Program-made: the position numbers and the translations under genes
Part shown: one piece after another, positions 7,818 through 16,477 of the stretch
Layout of the letters: each line of letters starts with the position of its first letter
Numbering within the stretch: the stretch's first letter is position 1
Notes under the pieces: model-generated
Told to the model about the DNA's origin: nothing
Databases searched by the model: none
The model's input: the letters and a program-made list of their open reading frames with translations, nothing else
NCBI GenBank assembly: GCA_047602055.1
Contig: JASGIG010000001.1
Coordinates: forward strand, 2,108,001 to 2,172,000
DNA from: JAODBQ01 sp047602055
Lineage (GTDB): Bacteria; Actinomycetota; Acidimicrobiia; Acidimicrobiales; Ilumatobacteraceae
DNA: 64,000 nucleotides
Direction: 5' to 3'

Positions 7818-8706
7818 GGCTGACGATCCCGTCGAGACCGTGCTGGCGGGCGCGCTCCTGGTCCTCGCGGTACTTCAGCACCGTGCCGAGCGTGGCGTCG
7901 ACCGAACGCTGGTCGAGGCGCTCGACGCCGAGCGCGGCGAGCGCCTGCGCCCAGTCGATCGTCTCGGCGACACCCGGCGGCTTGTACAGGTTGAGCGTCC
8001 GCAGCGACTCGACGGCCGCGGCCACCTGGCGGGCGAGCGGCTCGATCACGTGGGGCACGCGCAGGCGGACGATGGCGACCTCGCGCTCGAAGCCGGGGTG
8101 CTCGACCCAGTGGTACAGGCAGCGGCGCTTCAGCGCGTCGTGGACGTCGCGGGTGCGGTTCGACGTGAGCACGACGATCGGCGGGCGGGCGGCGGTGAAC
8201 CGGCCGAGCTCGGGCACGGTGATCTGGTAGTCGGAGAGGACCTCCAGCAGGAACGCCTCGAACTCGTCGTCGGCGCGGTCGATCTCGTCGATCAGCAGGA
8301 TCGGCGGGGTGCCACCGCCGTGGTCGATGGCCTGAAGCAGCGCCCGCTTGAGCAGGAAGCGCTCCTGGTACAGCTCGTGCTCGAGGGCGTCGGTGCCCAT
8401 CCCCGTGGCCTCGCCCGTCGCCTCGGCGGCGCGCAGGTGCAGCAGCTGGCGGGAGTAGTCCCAGTCGTAGACGGCCTGGCTGGCGTCGATGCCCTCGTAG
8501 CACTGCAGGCGGATCAGCTCGCCGCCGGTCCAGCGGGCGAGGACCTTGGCGACCTCGGTCTTGCCGACGCCGGCCTCGCCCTCCAGCAGCAGCGGTCGCT
8601 CCAGCGAGATCGCCAGGAAGATGCTGGTGGCCAGCCCTTCGTCGGGCAGGTAGCCGTGTTCGCCGAGCGCCTCGGCGACGTCGGCGGGAGAGCTGGGCGC
8701 GACCAT
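7786..8706 (-). CDS. coxD: CoxD, MoxR-type AAA+ ATPase
   Basis: MoxR ATPase acting as a chaperone in assembly of the CO-dehydrogenase active site, together with the VWA partner CoxE. It shows Walker A GEAGVGKTEVAK, Walker B ILLIDEIDRAD, sensor 1 VVLTSNRTRD and the LKRRCLYHW arginine-finger region. 306 aa is standard. It is the first gene of the accessory operon; its ATG at 8706 is 41 bp from the divergent glgX-like start, so both promoters share that short gap. Confidence 0.93.
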   Translation of the reverse strand: MVAPSSPADVAEALGEHGYLPDEGLATSIFLAISLERPLLLEGEAGVGKTEVAKVLARWTGGELIRLQCYEGIDASQAVYDWDYSRQLLHLRAAEATGEATGMGTDALEHELYQERFLLKRALLQAIDHGGGTPPILLIDEIDRADDEFEAFLLEVLSDYQITVPELGRFTAARPPIVVLTSNRTRDVHDALKRRCLYHWVEHPGFEREVAIVRLRVPHVIEPLARQVAAAVESLRTLNLYKPPGVAETIDWAQALAALGVERLDQRSVDATLGTVLKYREDQERARQHGLDGIVSHAIGRAVAPV

Positions 8707-8747
8707 CGTGGCCAGGCTACGGGTTCGGGGCTGGCAGGCTGGGGTGG

Positions 8748-10460
8748 ATGGCGACGAGGCGGGAGCGGGGGATCCGGGTGCATGCGCCGGTGGCGTCGAC
8801 CGTGGAGGTCGTCACCGGCGACGGGGCGCGGACGGCGCTGCGGCGCGTCGGGCCCGACGTCGCCGGCACGTTCGATGCCGCGGTTGGTGATCGCTACTCG
8901 CTCGTCGTCGACGGCGGGCCGCTGCTGCTCGACCCGCACTGCCTCGACGTCGACTGGATGGACGGCGAGCCGGTCTCCGTGGTGCGCGACCCGTGGGCTC
9001 GCCGGGAGCAGGGCGCACCGCTGGCGCTGGCCGAGGGTGTCGGACCGGTCGTCTACGAGGCCCACGTGCGCGGCTTCCACCGCACGTTCGCCGGGATGGT
9101 CGAGCGGCTCGACCACATCGCCGGCCTCGGCGTCGACGTGATCGAGCTGATGCCGGTGCACCCGTTCGACCCGTCCGACAACTACTGGGGCTACATGCCG
9201 CTCGTGTGGGGCGCGGTGCACCGCCCGTTCGCCGCCGAGCCGGCCCAGGCCGCCGAGGAGCTGGCCGACCTCGTCGCCGCGGTGCACGAGCGGGGCATGC
9301 ACGTGTGGCTCGACGTCGTGTTCAACCACACCGGCGAGGGCGACGCCACGCTGCCGACGCGGACGCTGCGCGGCCTCGACGACGCCAACGCCTACCGCCA
9401 CCGCCCCGACGGCTCGTACACCGACGACAGCGGCTGCGGCAACGACGTCGACCCGGGCAACGGCAACGTCCGCCGGCTGGTGCTGGAGGCACTCGACCGC
9501 CTTGCCGACCTCGGCATCGACGGCTTCCGCTTCGACCTCGCCTCGCTGCTGACCCGCGACGGCGGCGGCCTGATCGCCCAGATCACCGGCTGGGCCTTCG
9601 CCCGCGGCGTGACCTTGATCGCCGAGCCCTGGGACCTCGGCGCGTACATGGTCGGCGACGGGTTTCCGGACCCGACGTGGTTGCAGTGGAACGACCGCTT
9701 CCGCGACGACGTGCGCGGCTTGCTGCGCGGCGAGCCGGGCCTCGTGCCGGCCATGATCCAGCGGATCACCGGCAGCCCCGACCTGTTCCCCAGCCCCCTG
9801 CCGGCGGTCGCCGCCGATCCGAGGAGCGGCGAGCGCCGAAGCGCAGCGGAGGCAGCGAGCACGGCAGGTGCCGGGAGCAGCTCGGCTGCGACCGGAGCAC
9901 GAACAAGCACGGTCAACTTCGTCACCGCGCACGACGGGCTGACGATGCACGACCTGACGATCGTCACCGACGACCACTTCCACGCCTGGGACTGCGGCGA
10001 GTCGTTGCGTTTGCAACAACTGAAGAACTACTTCACCGTCCTGCTGCTGTCGGCGGGGGCGGCGATGTTCGTGATGGGCGACGAGGTCGGCCGCACCCAG
10101 GGCGGCAACCCCAACCCGTACGACGTCGACGGCCCGGTCAGCTGGTTCGACTGGGAGCGCGCCGCGCAGTGGGGCGAGTTGCACGACTTCGTCAAGGCGC
10201 TGCTGCGCCTGCGCCGAGACTGCCCGCCGGTCGGGCAGCGCTGCTACGGCGTCGCGGGCGCACCGGACACCGGCTACGAGTCACGGTCGATCGCCTGGGC
10301 CACCGACGACCTGTACGTGATGGTCAACGCGTGGTGGGAGCCGCTGACGTTCGAGATCCAGGAACCGGGGGAGTGGACGTTCGCGCTGGCGACCGTGGCG
10401 GACGTGGTCGACGGTCCCGTGCCGCCGCGCTCGATCCGGATCCTCCGGCGCGTGCCCTGA
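8748..10460 (+). CDS. glgX: GlgX-like GH13 glycogen debranching enzyme with in-frame repeat insertion
   Basis: Alpha-1,6-glucan hydrolase or isoamylase of family GH13. An N-terminal beta-sandwich module is followed by the barrel: VVYEAHVRGF, NYWGYMPL, DVVFNHTGEG, nucleophile Asp in GFRFDLAS, acid Glu in LIAEPWDLG, and stabilising Asp in NFVTAHDGLTMHDL. Between GSPDLF and VNFVTAHDG about 35-40 residues are encoded by a copy of dispersed repeat R, in a segment where the family has only a short link. The frame stays open. At 570 aa it is shorter than classical GlgX, so a trehalose-pathway role is possible. Confidence 0.85.
   Translation: MATRRERGIRVHAPVASTVEVVTGDGARTALRRVGPDVAGTFDAAVGDRYSLVVDGGPLLLDPHCLDVDWMDGEPVSVVRDPWARREQGAPLALAEGVGPVVYEAHVRGFHRTFAGMVERLDHIAGLGVDVIELMPVHPFDPSDNYWGYMPLVWGAVHRPFAAEPAQAAEELADLVAAVHERGMHVWLDVVFNHTGEGDATLPTRTLRGLDDANAYRHRPDGSYTDDSGCGNDVDPGNGNVRRLVLEALDRLADLGIDGFRFDLASLLTRDGGGLIAQITGWAFARGVTLIAEPWDLGAYMVGDGFPDPTWLQWNDRFRDDVRGLLRGEPGLVPAMIQRITGSPDLFPSPLPAVAADPRSGERRSAAEAASTAGAGSSSAATGARTSTVNFVTAHDGLTMHDLTIVTDDHFHAWDCGESLRLQQLKNYFTVLLLSAGAAMFVMGDEVGRTQGGNPNPYDVDGPVSWFDWERAAQWGELHDFVKALLRLRRDCPPVGQRCYGVAGAPDTGYESRSIAWATDDLYVMVNAWWEPLTFEIQEPGEWTFALATVADVVDGPVPPRSIRILRRVP
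9825..9900 (+). repeat. Dispersed repeat R, copy inside the glgX-like gene
   Basis: A full-length copy of the intergenic R element, read in frame within coding sequence as an Ala/Ser/Arg-rich peptide (SGERRSAAEAAST). It retains the cores GCGCCGAAGCGCAGCGGAGG and GGCTGCGACCGGAGC found in the non-coding copies. Confidence 0.85.
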
Positions 10461-10478
10461 TCATCCGACGTCCGAGGC

Positions 10479-10552
10479 GCGGCGAGCGCCGAAGCGCAGC
10501 GGAGGCAGCGGGCACGGTAGGCGCAGGGAGCAGCTTGGCTGCGACCGGAAGC
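10479..10552 (+). repeat. Dispersed repeat R between glgX-like and phyH
   Basis: A nearly complete R copy lies just after the glgX-like stop and ends at the phyH stop, between converging genes. The cores GGCGAGCGCCGAAGCGCAGC and AGCTTGGCTGCGACCGG are present. It occupies most of the 96-bp gap. Confidence 0.85.
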
Positions 10553-10556
10553 TCGA

Positions 10557-11360
10557 TCAGGACGGACTGGCGCCGTAGACGAGGCCGAGGCCCTGGGTCT
10601 TGAAGCCGAGGAGGGTCAGCAGGGTGTCCGAGCCGAACTGGCGGACGATCGGGTCGAGCGACAGGGACCAGTTCTCCTGCTGGCGGTAGATCGGCTTGGT
10701 GTACCAGCCGAAGATGCCGGCGCGGCGCTGCTCGGTCGTGCGGTTGAAGCCGGTGCGGTGCCACAGGCGGCTCTCGAACACGACGAGCGAGCCGGCCGGC
10801 GCCTCCATCGGCACCGGCGTGGCGTCGTCGCCGGGCCCGGGCGGGCGGTGCAGCAGATGACTGCCGGGGACGAAGCAGGTGGCGCCGTTGTCGGCGGTGA
10901 AGTCGTCGATGCACCATGCCGCGTTGGCGCCCTGCGGTTCGGCCGGCCACGGCGTCGGCACGAAGATCTGGTCGGCGTGCAGGACCATCTCGCCGCCGCC
11001 CGGGCCGGTGATGTTCGCCGACAGGTTGCCGAGCAGCATCGGCCACCCGAGCACGGACGTCAGCAGCCGCAACGCCACCGGGTGCTCGGCGAGGTCCTGG
11101 AAGATCGGTGCGCGGCTGAGCACGTTCCACACCCGCTGGTTGGTGTCGTCGTGGGCGTAGTCCAACCCGAACTTCTGCTCGCGACCGCGGGCGCGGTCCT
11201 GCGCCGCGGCGGCGTACAGCTCGTCGTGGGCCGAGCGCAGCTGCTCGCCGGTCAGCACGCCGGTGATCGCGCAGATCCCGTGCGTCGCCAGGTCGTGCTC
11301 GGCGCGGTCGAGGTCGTCGGTCGGCGCCGGCAGCGCGGTGGTCGAGTCGATCGTCGTCAC
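10557..11360 (-). CDS. Phytanoyl-CoA dioxygenase (PhyH) family oxygenase
   Basis: Non-haem iron, 2-oxoglutarate-dependent hydroxylase family. The iron ligands are visible as His-x-Asp in MVLHADQIFV and a distal His in ESRLWHRTGFNRT. CFVPGSHLLHR is the family loop, and an Arg for 2-oxoglutarate probably follows in TEQRRAG. It is 267 aa, full length. GTG 11360 lies within GGAGGGGTGAC, so the start codon abuts the ribosome site unusually closely; no better start is seen. The substrate is unknown. Confidence 0.88.
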   Translation of the reverse strand: MTTIDSTTALPAPTDDLDRAEHDLATHGICAITGVLTGEQLRSAHDELYAAAAQDRARGREQKFGLDYAHDDTNQRVWNVLSRAPIFQDLAEHPVALRLLTSVLGWPMLLGNLSANITGPGGGEMVLHADQIFVPTPWPAEPQGANAAWCIDDFTADNGATCFVPGSHLLHRPPGPGDDATPVPMEAPAGSLVVFESRLWHRTGFNRTTEQRRAGIFGWYTKPIYRQQENWSLSLDPIVRQFGSDTLLTLLGFKTQGLGLVYGASPS

Positions 11361-11424
11361 CCCTCCATGTTCGCACCGGCGGCTCGACACGTCCTGATCG
11401 CGCGGCGGGGTGGATGATGGCGCG

Positions 11425-12465
11425 ATGCGCGCCCTGCAGTACCGCACCATCGGTTCACGCCCCGAGCTGGTCGAGGTCCCCGACCCCGAGCCCGGCCCCG
11501 GGCAGGTGCTGCTGCGGGTGACCGCGGCGGGCGTCTGCCACTCCGACGAGCACGTGATGTCGATGCCCGCCGAGGCGTACACGTTCGGCCTGCCGCTGAC
11601 GCTGGGCCACGAGGGTGCCGGCGAGGTGATCGCCCTCGGCGACGGGGCCACCGGGGTCGAGGTCGGCGAGCAGGTGCTGGTCTACGGGCCGTGGGGTTGC
11701 GGCGTGTGCTGGCAGTGCAGCCGCGGCTGGGAGAACTACTGCCCACGCGCTGCGGCCCTCGGCATCGCTCCGCCGGGACTCGGCGCGCCGGGGGCGATGG
11801 CTGATCTCATGGTCGTCGACAGCCCGCGCCACCTCGTCCCGATCGGCGACCTCGACCCGGTGGCCGCGGTCCCGCTGACCGATGCCGGGCTGACGCCGTA
11901 TCACGCGATCATGCGCTCCATCCACAAGATCCGCCCCGGCGGGTGGGCGGTCGTCATCGGCGCCGGCGGCCTCGGGCACATGGCCGTCCAGCTGCTGAAG
12001 GTGCTCGCCGGCGTCCGCGTCGTCGCCGTCGACCTCGACGAGCACAAGCTGGAGCACACGCTGACGGTCGGCGCCGACGCCGTCGTCAAGTCCGACGCGA
12101 ACGCGGGCGTCGAGATCGGCAGGGTGGTCGGCGCCGAGGGGGCGACGCTGGTGCTCGACGTCGTCGGCATCCAGCCGACGATGGACCTGGCGGTGTCCGT
12201 CGCCGGCATCGGCGCCGACGTGGCCATCGTCGGGATCGGCGACTTCACCGCCGCCGCCCACGTCGGCTTCGGCCACCAGGCCCACGAGGTGTCGGTGTGC
12301 TCGGTCTACTGGGGCGGCCGCCACGAGCTGATCGAGCTCGTCGACATGGCCCGCGCCGGCCTCATCGAGGTGACGACCGAGACGTTCCCGCTCGCCGACG
12401 GCACCGAGGCCTACCGCCGCATGCACGAAGGCACGTTGATCGGCCGCGCCGTCGTCGTGCCCTGA
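11425..12465 (+). CDS. Zinc-dependent alcohol dehydrogenase
   Basis: Medium-chain NAD(P)-dependent dehydrogenase. Catalytic zinc ligands are Cys in AAGVCHSDEH and His-Glu in GHEGAGEV. The structural-zinc loop GCGVCWQCSRGWENYC has all four Cys. The Rossmann motif is GAGGLGHMAVQ, with an Asp (AVDLDEHK) favouring NAD. 346 aa is normal. ATG 11425 is chosen because homologues begin MRALQYR; GTG 11410 is upstream in frame. The substrate cannot be inferred from the sequence. Confidence 0.92.
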   Translation: MRALQYRTIGSRPELVEVPDPEPGPGQVLLRVTAAGVCHSDEHVMSMPAEAYTFGLPLTLGHEGAGEVIALGDGATGVEVGEQVLVYGPWGCGVCWQCSRGWENYCPRAAALGIAPPGLGAPGAMADLMVVDSPRHLVPIGDLDPVAAVPLTDAGLTPYHAIMRSIHKIRPGGWAVVIGAGGLGHMAVQLLKVLAGVRVVAVDLDEHKLEHTLTVGADAVVKSDANAGVEIGRVVGAEGATLVLDVVGIQPTMDLAVSVAGIGADVAIVGIGDFTAAAHVGFGHQAHEVSVCSVYWGGRHELIELVDMARAGLIEVTTETFPLADGTEAYRRMHEGTLIGRAVVVP

Positions 12466-12483
12466 CGCTCGTCCCGACGCAGT

Positions 12484-12588
12484 GCGATTCGAGATGTGCG
12501 CACCCGCGCAGCCAATCTCGAATCGCCTGCCTGGCGCCGTCCGAGGCGATTCGAGATGTGCGCACGAGGACGGCGAATCTCGAATCGC
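12484..12588. repeat. Hairpin repeat family E, two tandem copies
   Basis: Copies at 12484-12526 and 12546-12588 each have arms GCGATTCGAGAT and its reverse complement around 19-base loops that differ. They lie between the converging adh and FAD-oxidase genes. The same family recurs as a pair at 26939-27044. They may be bidirectional transcription terminators or REP-like elements. Confidence 0.85.
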
Positions 12589-12603
12589 GGCGTCACGCCA
12601 CGA

Positions 12604-14061
12604 TCAGGAGTCGAACCCGAGGCCCAGGCGGTCGAGGGTGCGCAGCCAGAGGTTGCGCTTGCCGGTCTTGTCCTCGCGGCCCATCGCCCAGCCGCGTCGC
12701 CTGGATGCCGGCGAAGCGGAACGGCTCGGGCGGGAACGGCAGCGGCCTGTCCTGGACGAAGTCCGTCAGCGTCGCCCGCGAGCGGCGGCCGTCGATCAGG
12801 TCGAGCATCACCTCGGCGCCGAAGCGCGACGCGGCCACGCCGAGACCGGTGTAGCCGAGCGCGTACCAGACACGGCCCTGCATCGCCTGGCCCCAGAACA
12901 CGCAGAACCGGCTGCACGTGTCGATCGCCCCGCCCCACGCATGGCTGAAGCGCACGCCCTCCAGCTGCGGGAACGTGGCGAAGAAGTGCTTCGACAGCGT
13001 CGCCCACGTCTCCGGCCGGCTCTCCAGCTCGGTGTTGACCCTGCCGCGCCAGAAGTAGACGGCGTCGTAGCCGCCCCACAGGATCCGGTTGTCCTCGGTC
13101 AACCGGTAGTAGTGGAACTGGTTGGAGATGTCCGACACGCCCTGGCGGTTGGCCCACCCGACGCTGGCCAGCTGCGCCGGCGTCAGCGGCTCGGTGACCA
13201 TGCAGTAGTCGTAGACAGGAGCGACGTAGTGCGACAGCCGTCGCAGCAGCGGCTTGAACGCGTTCGTCGCCAGCGCCACCTTGGCGGCGCGCACCCGGCC
13301 GAGCGGCGTGGTCACCAGCACCCCGACGCCGTCCTTGTCCAGCGAGGTCGCCTTCGTGTCCTCGTAGATGCGCACGCCGAGCCCGGTGGCCGCGGCCTTC
13401 AACCCCCACACCAGCCGTGCCGGGTCGACGAGCGCGGCGCGGTCCCGGCGCCACAGCCCGCCCGTGTACGTCGGCGAGGCGACCTGGGCGCGCACCGCGT
13501 CGGTGTCGAGCCACTCCACCTGCTGGCCGAGCGAGCGCAGCTGGTGGTACTCGGCGCGCAGCTCGTCGGTGTACGCCGGCGGGGCCGCGGTGGTGGCGAC
13601 GTCGAGGACGCCGGTGCGCTCGTAGTCGCAGTCGATCGCGTAGCGCTCGATCGCCGCCTCGATCTCGTCGAGGTTGCGCAGGCCGAGCTCCTCCAGCACG
13701 GACAGCTCGTCGCCGAAGCGGTGCAGGCCGTTGGCGACGCCGTGGGTGAGGCTCGACTCCATGAACCCGCCGTTGCGCCCGCTGGCCGCCGAGCCGACCT
13801 CGTGGGCGTCGATCAGGACGACGTCGCGGCGGGGGTCGCGCTCCTTGGCGATGATCGCCGTCCACAGCCCGGTGTAGCCGCCGCCGACGACGCACAGATC
13901 GCAGTTCTCCGTGCGCACCAGCGTCGGGTTGCTGTCGGGCTCGTCGGCATCGTCGTACCAGTACGGGTACGGGTCGGCGTCGGCGATCGCGTCGAGGTGG
14001 AAGCCGGCGATCTCGCCGTCGTCAGCGGGGATGGGGCGGGGGGATTGGATTCGCCGAACAC
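12604..14061 (-). CDS. FAD-dependent amine/glycine-type oxidoreductase (DadA/PuuB-like), frameshifted near both ends
   Basis: Flavoprotein oxidase of the DAO family, perhaps acting on an amino acid or polyamine. FAD motif CVVGGGYTGLWTA, then SAASGRNGG, then LATNAF; WGGYDAVYFWRGR and YALGYTGLGVA are family blocks. The open frame is 12700-13990 in essence. Near 12692 one extra base diverts the end; removing it gives an ending RWAMGRED...LGLGFDS with TGA at 12604. Near 14025 one missing base in a C-run separates the start GTG 14061, which overlaps the upstream TAG as TAGTG, from FHLDAIADADPYPYW. Confidence 0.82.
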
Positions 14062-14489
14062 TACCGATCGGCCGGTTCGGCCTCCGCGGACGGTGGCGGT
14101 CGGCGGACCGGGCGCACCCGGACGTCCAGGCCGTCGAGGCGGGTGTCGAAGCTGGCGACGGTGTCGACGCCCTCCCGGTGGACGATCACCAGCATCGTCG
14201 CGAAGTCCGGGTCCTCGCGGCTGGCGCCGTAGACGTCGAGCGAGGCGTTGCGGTGCTGCTCGGCGATGCGCAGCTCCTGCACCGGGGCGAACAGGGAGGC
14301 GCGCACACTCGGGGTCATGCCGGCCAGCGCGTCCGACGTCGCCGTGAGGAGGATCTGCTCGCGCTCGTACTCGTCGAGCATGGTCGCGTACTCGGCGACG
14401 GCGTCGGCGTGGAACGGCTCGTCGTGGTCGACGAGCGCGGCGATGAACGTCGGGTCGAGCAGCACCGTCGGCGGATCGAGACGGCCCAT
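14061..14489 (-). CDS. Hypothetical protein, possibly PIN-like
   Basis: 142 residues. The opening TVLLDPTFIAALVDHDEPFHADAV, with an Asp after a hydrophobic strand, and the later VDTVASFDTRLDGL resemble the first and last acidic strands of PIN-domain nucleases, but the resemblance is loose. It overlaps the FAD-oxidase start by one base and follows the PAP2 gene after 3 bp, so the three form an operon. Function not assigned. Confidence 0.6.
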   Translation of the reverse strand: MGRLDPPTVLLDPTFIAALVDHDEPFHADAVAEYATMLDEYEREQILLTATSDALAGMTPSVRASLFAPVQELRIAEQHRNASLDVYGASREDPDFATMLVIVHREGVDTVASFDTRLDGLDVRVRPVRRPPPSAEAEPADR

Positions 14490-14492
14490 CGG

Positions 14493-15506
14493 TCAGGCGA
14501 GCCCGGCGAGCGCGACGCGCGCCCGCGCCGCCTTCTGGCGCCGGCTGCGCCGCTCCATCCGGTTCCAGAACCAGAAGCTGGCACCGACGATCGCCCAGCC
14601 GACGAGGCCGTCGATCACCCAGTGCTCGGCGAGGTAGACGAGCGACGTCAGCATCACGACCGGGAACAGCAGCACCAGCGCCTTGAGCCACCTCGGCCCG
14701 ATCCACGGCAGGAAGAACGCCGGGACGATCAGCGCGAACGAGGCGTGCAGCGACGGCATCGCCGCGACCGGGTTGCCGTTGCCGAGGGCGATGTCGTACG
14801 AGTGCACGAAGCCCTTGAAGCCGACGTGGACGACCCCGCGGCCCGGGTCGCGGTGCAGGGCGCCGATCAGCTCGTAGCGTTGCGACACCATCCACGGCGG
14901 CGCGGTCGGCAGCACCACGAACATCGCGCAGGCGACGAGCAGCAGCGTCGCGAAGCGCTTCATGAACCGCACCCACTGGCGATGGCTGGCCACCCACAGC
15001 ACGGCGATGGCGATCACCGGGAACACGAAGTGGGTGTGGTACGTCAGCGAGGCGACGACGTCCCACCAGCGCACCGTGCTGTGCCAGAAGTGCTCCTGGA
15101 GCACGACGTTCGGGTCGTTGCCGAAGAACAGGAAACGGTCGACGTCGCGCATCGCGTCGACCTGCAGCGGGAAGCCGAGGGCGTCGGCGGCGCCCCGGGT
15201 GCGCTCGTAGGCGTACCACATCGCCGCGTAGAGCAGGCAGTCGACGGCGAGCGTCTTCCAGACGTGGCGAGGCCTGCCGACGAACGCGCAGCCGAGGAAG
15301 AGGAGGACCGAGATCGTCACCGAGATCCGGTCGAGCGGCAGCCCCTTGACCCGCAGCCACCACACGTAGCCGAGCGCGTAGGCCACCATCAGCGTGATCC
15401 GCACCGGGCGCCACAGGTCGTCCGGGACGACCCGCCCGAGCGGCGTGCCTTCCCGGAACGTCGGCTCGGCCGCGCCGTCGGCGCGGGTTCCGGTTGCCGA
15501 CGTCAC
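14493..15506 (-). CDS. PAP2-superfamily membrane protein (AUR1/inositolphosphotransferase-like)
   Basis: Integral membrane lipid phosphatase or phosphotransferase. About six membrane helices; the C-terminal PAP2 signature includes NPVAAMPSLHASFAL (active-site His) and LAEHWVIDGLVGW (second His). The layout, with a long helical N-terminus, resembles AUR1-type enzymes making inositol phospholipids, common in actinobacteria. 337 aa. GTG 15506 overlaps a GAGGGGTGACG ribosome-like site. The lipid substrate is not known. Confidence 0.87.
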   Translation of the reverse strand: MTSATGTRADGAAEPTFREGTPLGRVVPDDLWRPVRITLMVAYALGYVWWLRVKGLPLDRISVTISVLLFLGCAFVGRPRHVWKTLAVDCLLYAAMWYAYERTRGAADALGFPLQVDAMRDVDRFLFFGNDPNVVLQEHFWHSTVRWWDVVASLTYHTHFVFPVIAIAVLWVASHRQWVRFMKRFATLLLVACAMFVVLPTAPPWMVSQRYELIGALHRDPGRGVVHVGFKGFVHSYDIALGNGNPVAAMPSLHASFALIVPAFFLPWIGPRWLKALVLLFPVVMLTSLVYLAEHWVIDGLVGWAIVGASFWFWNRMERRSRRQKAARARVALAGLA

Positions 15507-15575
15507 CCCTCGAACGCTACTTGTCGTTCACCTCGCGGCCATGTCGACCGGATCAGCCGCCATCGATCCAACATG

Positions 15576-15649
15576 CGGTGAGCGCCGAAGCGCAGCGGAG
15601 GCAGCGAGCACGGCAGGCGCAGGGAGCAGCTTGGCTGCGACCGAAGCTC
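15576..15649 (+). repeat. Dispersed repeat R between PAP2 and M23 genes
   Basis: A full R copy in the 156-bp gap between the M23 stop and the PAP2 start (both genes on the minus strand), with cores GAGCGCCGAAGCGCAGCGGA and GCAGGGAGCAGCTTGGCTGC. Unlike most copies it is not between converging genes. Confidence 0.85.
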
Positions 15650-15662
15650 GAATGTGAGCGGA

Positions 15663-16460
15663 TCAGCCGCTCAACGCGGCGTTGGGATCGGCCTCGGCGG
15701 CGGCGCATGCGTCGGGGTGCTCGGTCGACCAGGCGAAGATCTCCAGCGCCGGGCTGCGCTGCTCGCCGGCACGCCACGCGTCGAGGTACGGCCACGGCCA
15801 GATCACGCCACGGCGCACTGACCACTCCGGGCCGGGGCACGGCGGGGAGATCCCGAAGTGGAGGTGGCAGGCGCTGGCGTCACCGGTGTCGCCGAGCTCG
15901 CCGAGGCGTTGCCCGGCGGTGACCTCGGCGCCCGGTTCGATGCCGTCGTCGATCGACTGCATGTGGGCGAGGTAGTAGCGCACGCCGTCGTCGCCGAGGA
16001 TCGCCACGGTGAGCCCGCCGCGGGTGGCCGGGTCGTTCTCCTCGCGGGTCCAGGTGTCGACGCGCCGGGCCTGCAGCACGCGCCCGTTGACGGGGGAGAC
16101 GAGGGTGGTGCCGCAGCCGGGGCTGGCGAAGATGTCGCTGGCGGGGTAGTCGTGGTGGGTGCGGGCGTAGCTGATGTGCACGCCGGCCTCGACCGGGACG
16201 ACGTACGGCGTGGTCGTCGGTCGCGTGGTCGTGGTCGCCGCGGTCGTTGTTGTCGTCGTCGTGGCGGGCGGCGGCACGGACGCCGCCGTCGGCGCCGTGT
16301 CGGCTGCGGCAGAGGTCGGCGGCGCCGTCAGCGCCGTCAGCGGCGTGGCGACCGGCGTGGAGCCGGTGGTCGAGCACGCGCCGGCGACGACGGCCAGGGT
16401 GAGTGCAAGGAGCCACGGCGCCGGCCACGATCGGTGTCGGGCTGCCGCGGAGTTCAGCAC
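15663..16460 (-). CDS. M23 peptidase-like lipoprotein
   Basis: Secreted cell-wall protein. The N-terminus has a hydrophobic segment and a lipobox-like Cys (VVAGACSTTG), followed by a Thr/Pro/Ala-rich linker of about 70 residues including a run of Thr. The C-terminal LytM fold shows HHDYPASDIF, VSPVNGRVL, YYLAHMQSI and the HLHFG metal motif. The first zinc position (H..D) appears kept. Start GTG 16460 is preferred over GTG 16475 because a TATGAT -10 box ends 6 bases upstream, as for a leaderless transcript. Divergent from the AAA ATPase. Confidence 0.85.
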   Translation of the reverse strand: MLNSAAARHRSWPAPWLLALTLAVVAGACSTTGSTPVATPLTALTAPPTSAAADTAPTAASVPPPATTTTTTTAATTTTRPTTTPYVVPVEAGVHISYARTHHDYPASDIFASPGCGTTLVSPVNGRVLQARRVDTWTREENDPATRGGLTVAILGDDGVRYYLAHMQSIDDGIEPGAEVTAGQRLGELGDTGDASACHLHFGISPPCPGPEWSVRRGVIWPWPYLDAWRAGEQRSPALEIFAWSTEHPDACAAAEADPNAALSG

Positions 16461-16465
16461 GCGCG

Positions 16466-16472
16466 TATCATA
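16466..16472. promoter_or_regulatory. Bidirectional -10 element serving two leaderless genes
   Basis: The heptamer TATCATA reads TATCAT toward the AAA ATPase (GTG at 16478, 6 bases on) and TATGAT toward the M23 gene (GTG at 16460, 6 bases on). Neither start has a Shine-Dalgarno sequence. The spacing of both starts to the box predicts that transcription begins at or next to the start codon. Confidence 0.65.
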
Positions 16473-16477
16473 CACAA

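Noticed and set aside
12484..12588. Tandem palindromic repeats as a possible CRISPR array
   Set aside because: Only two units per site, each itself a full hairpin, at scattered gene ends, and no cas genes.
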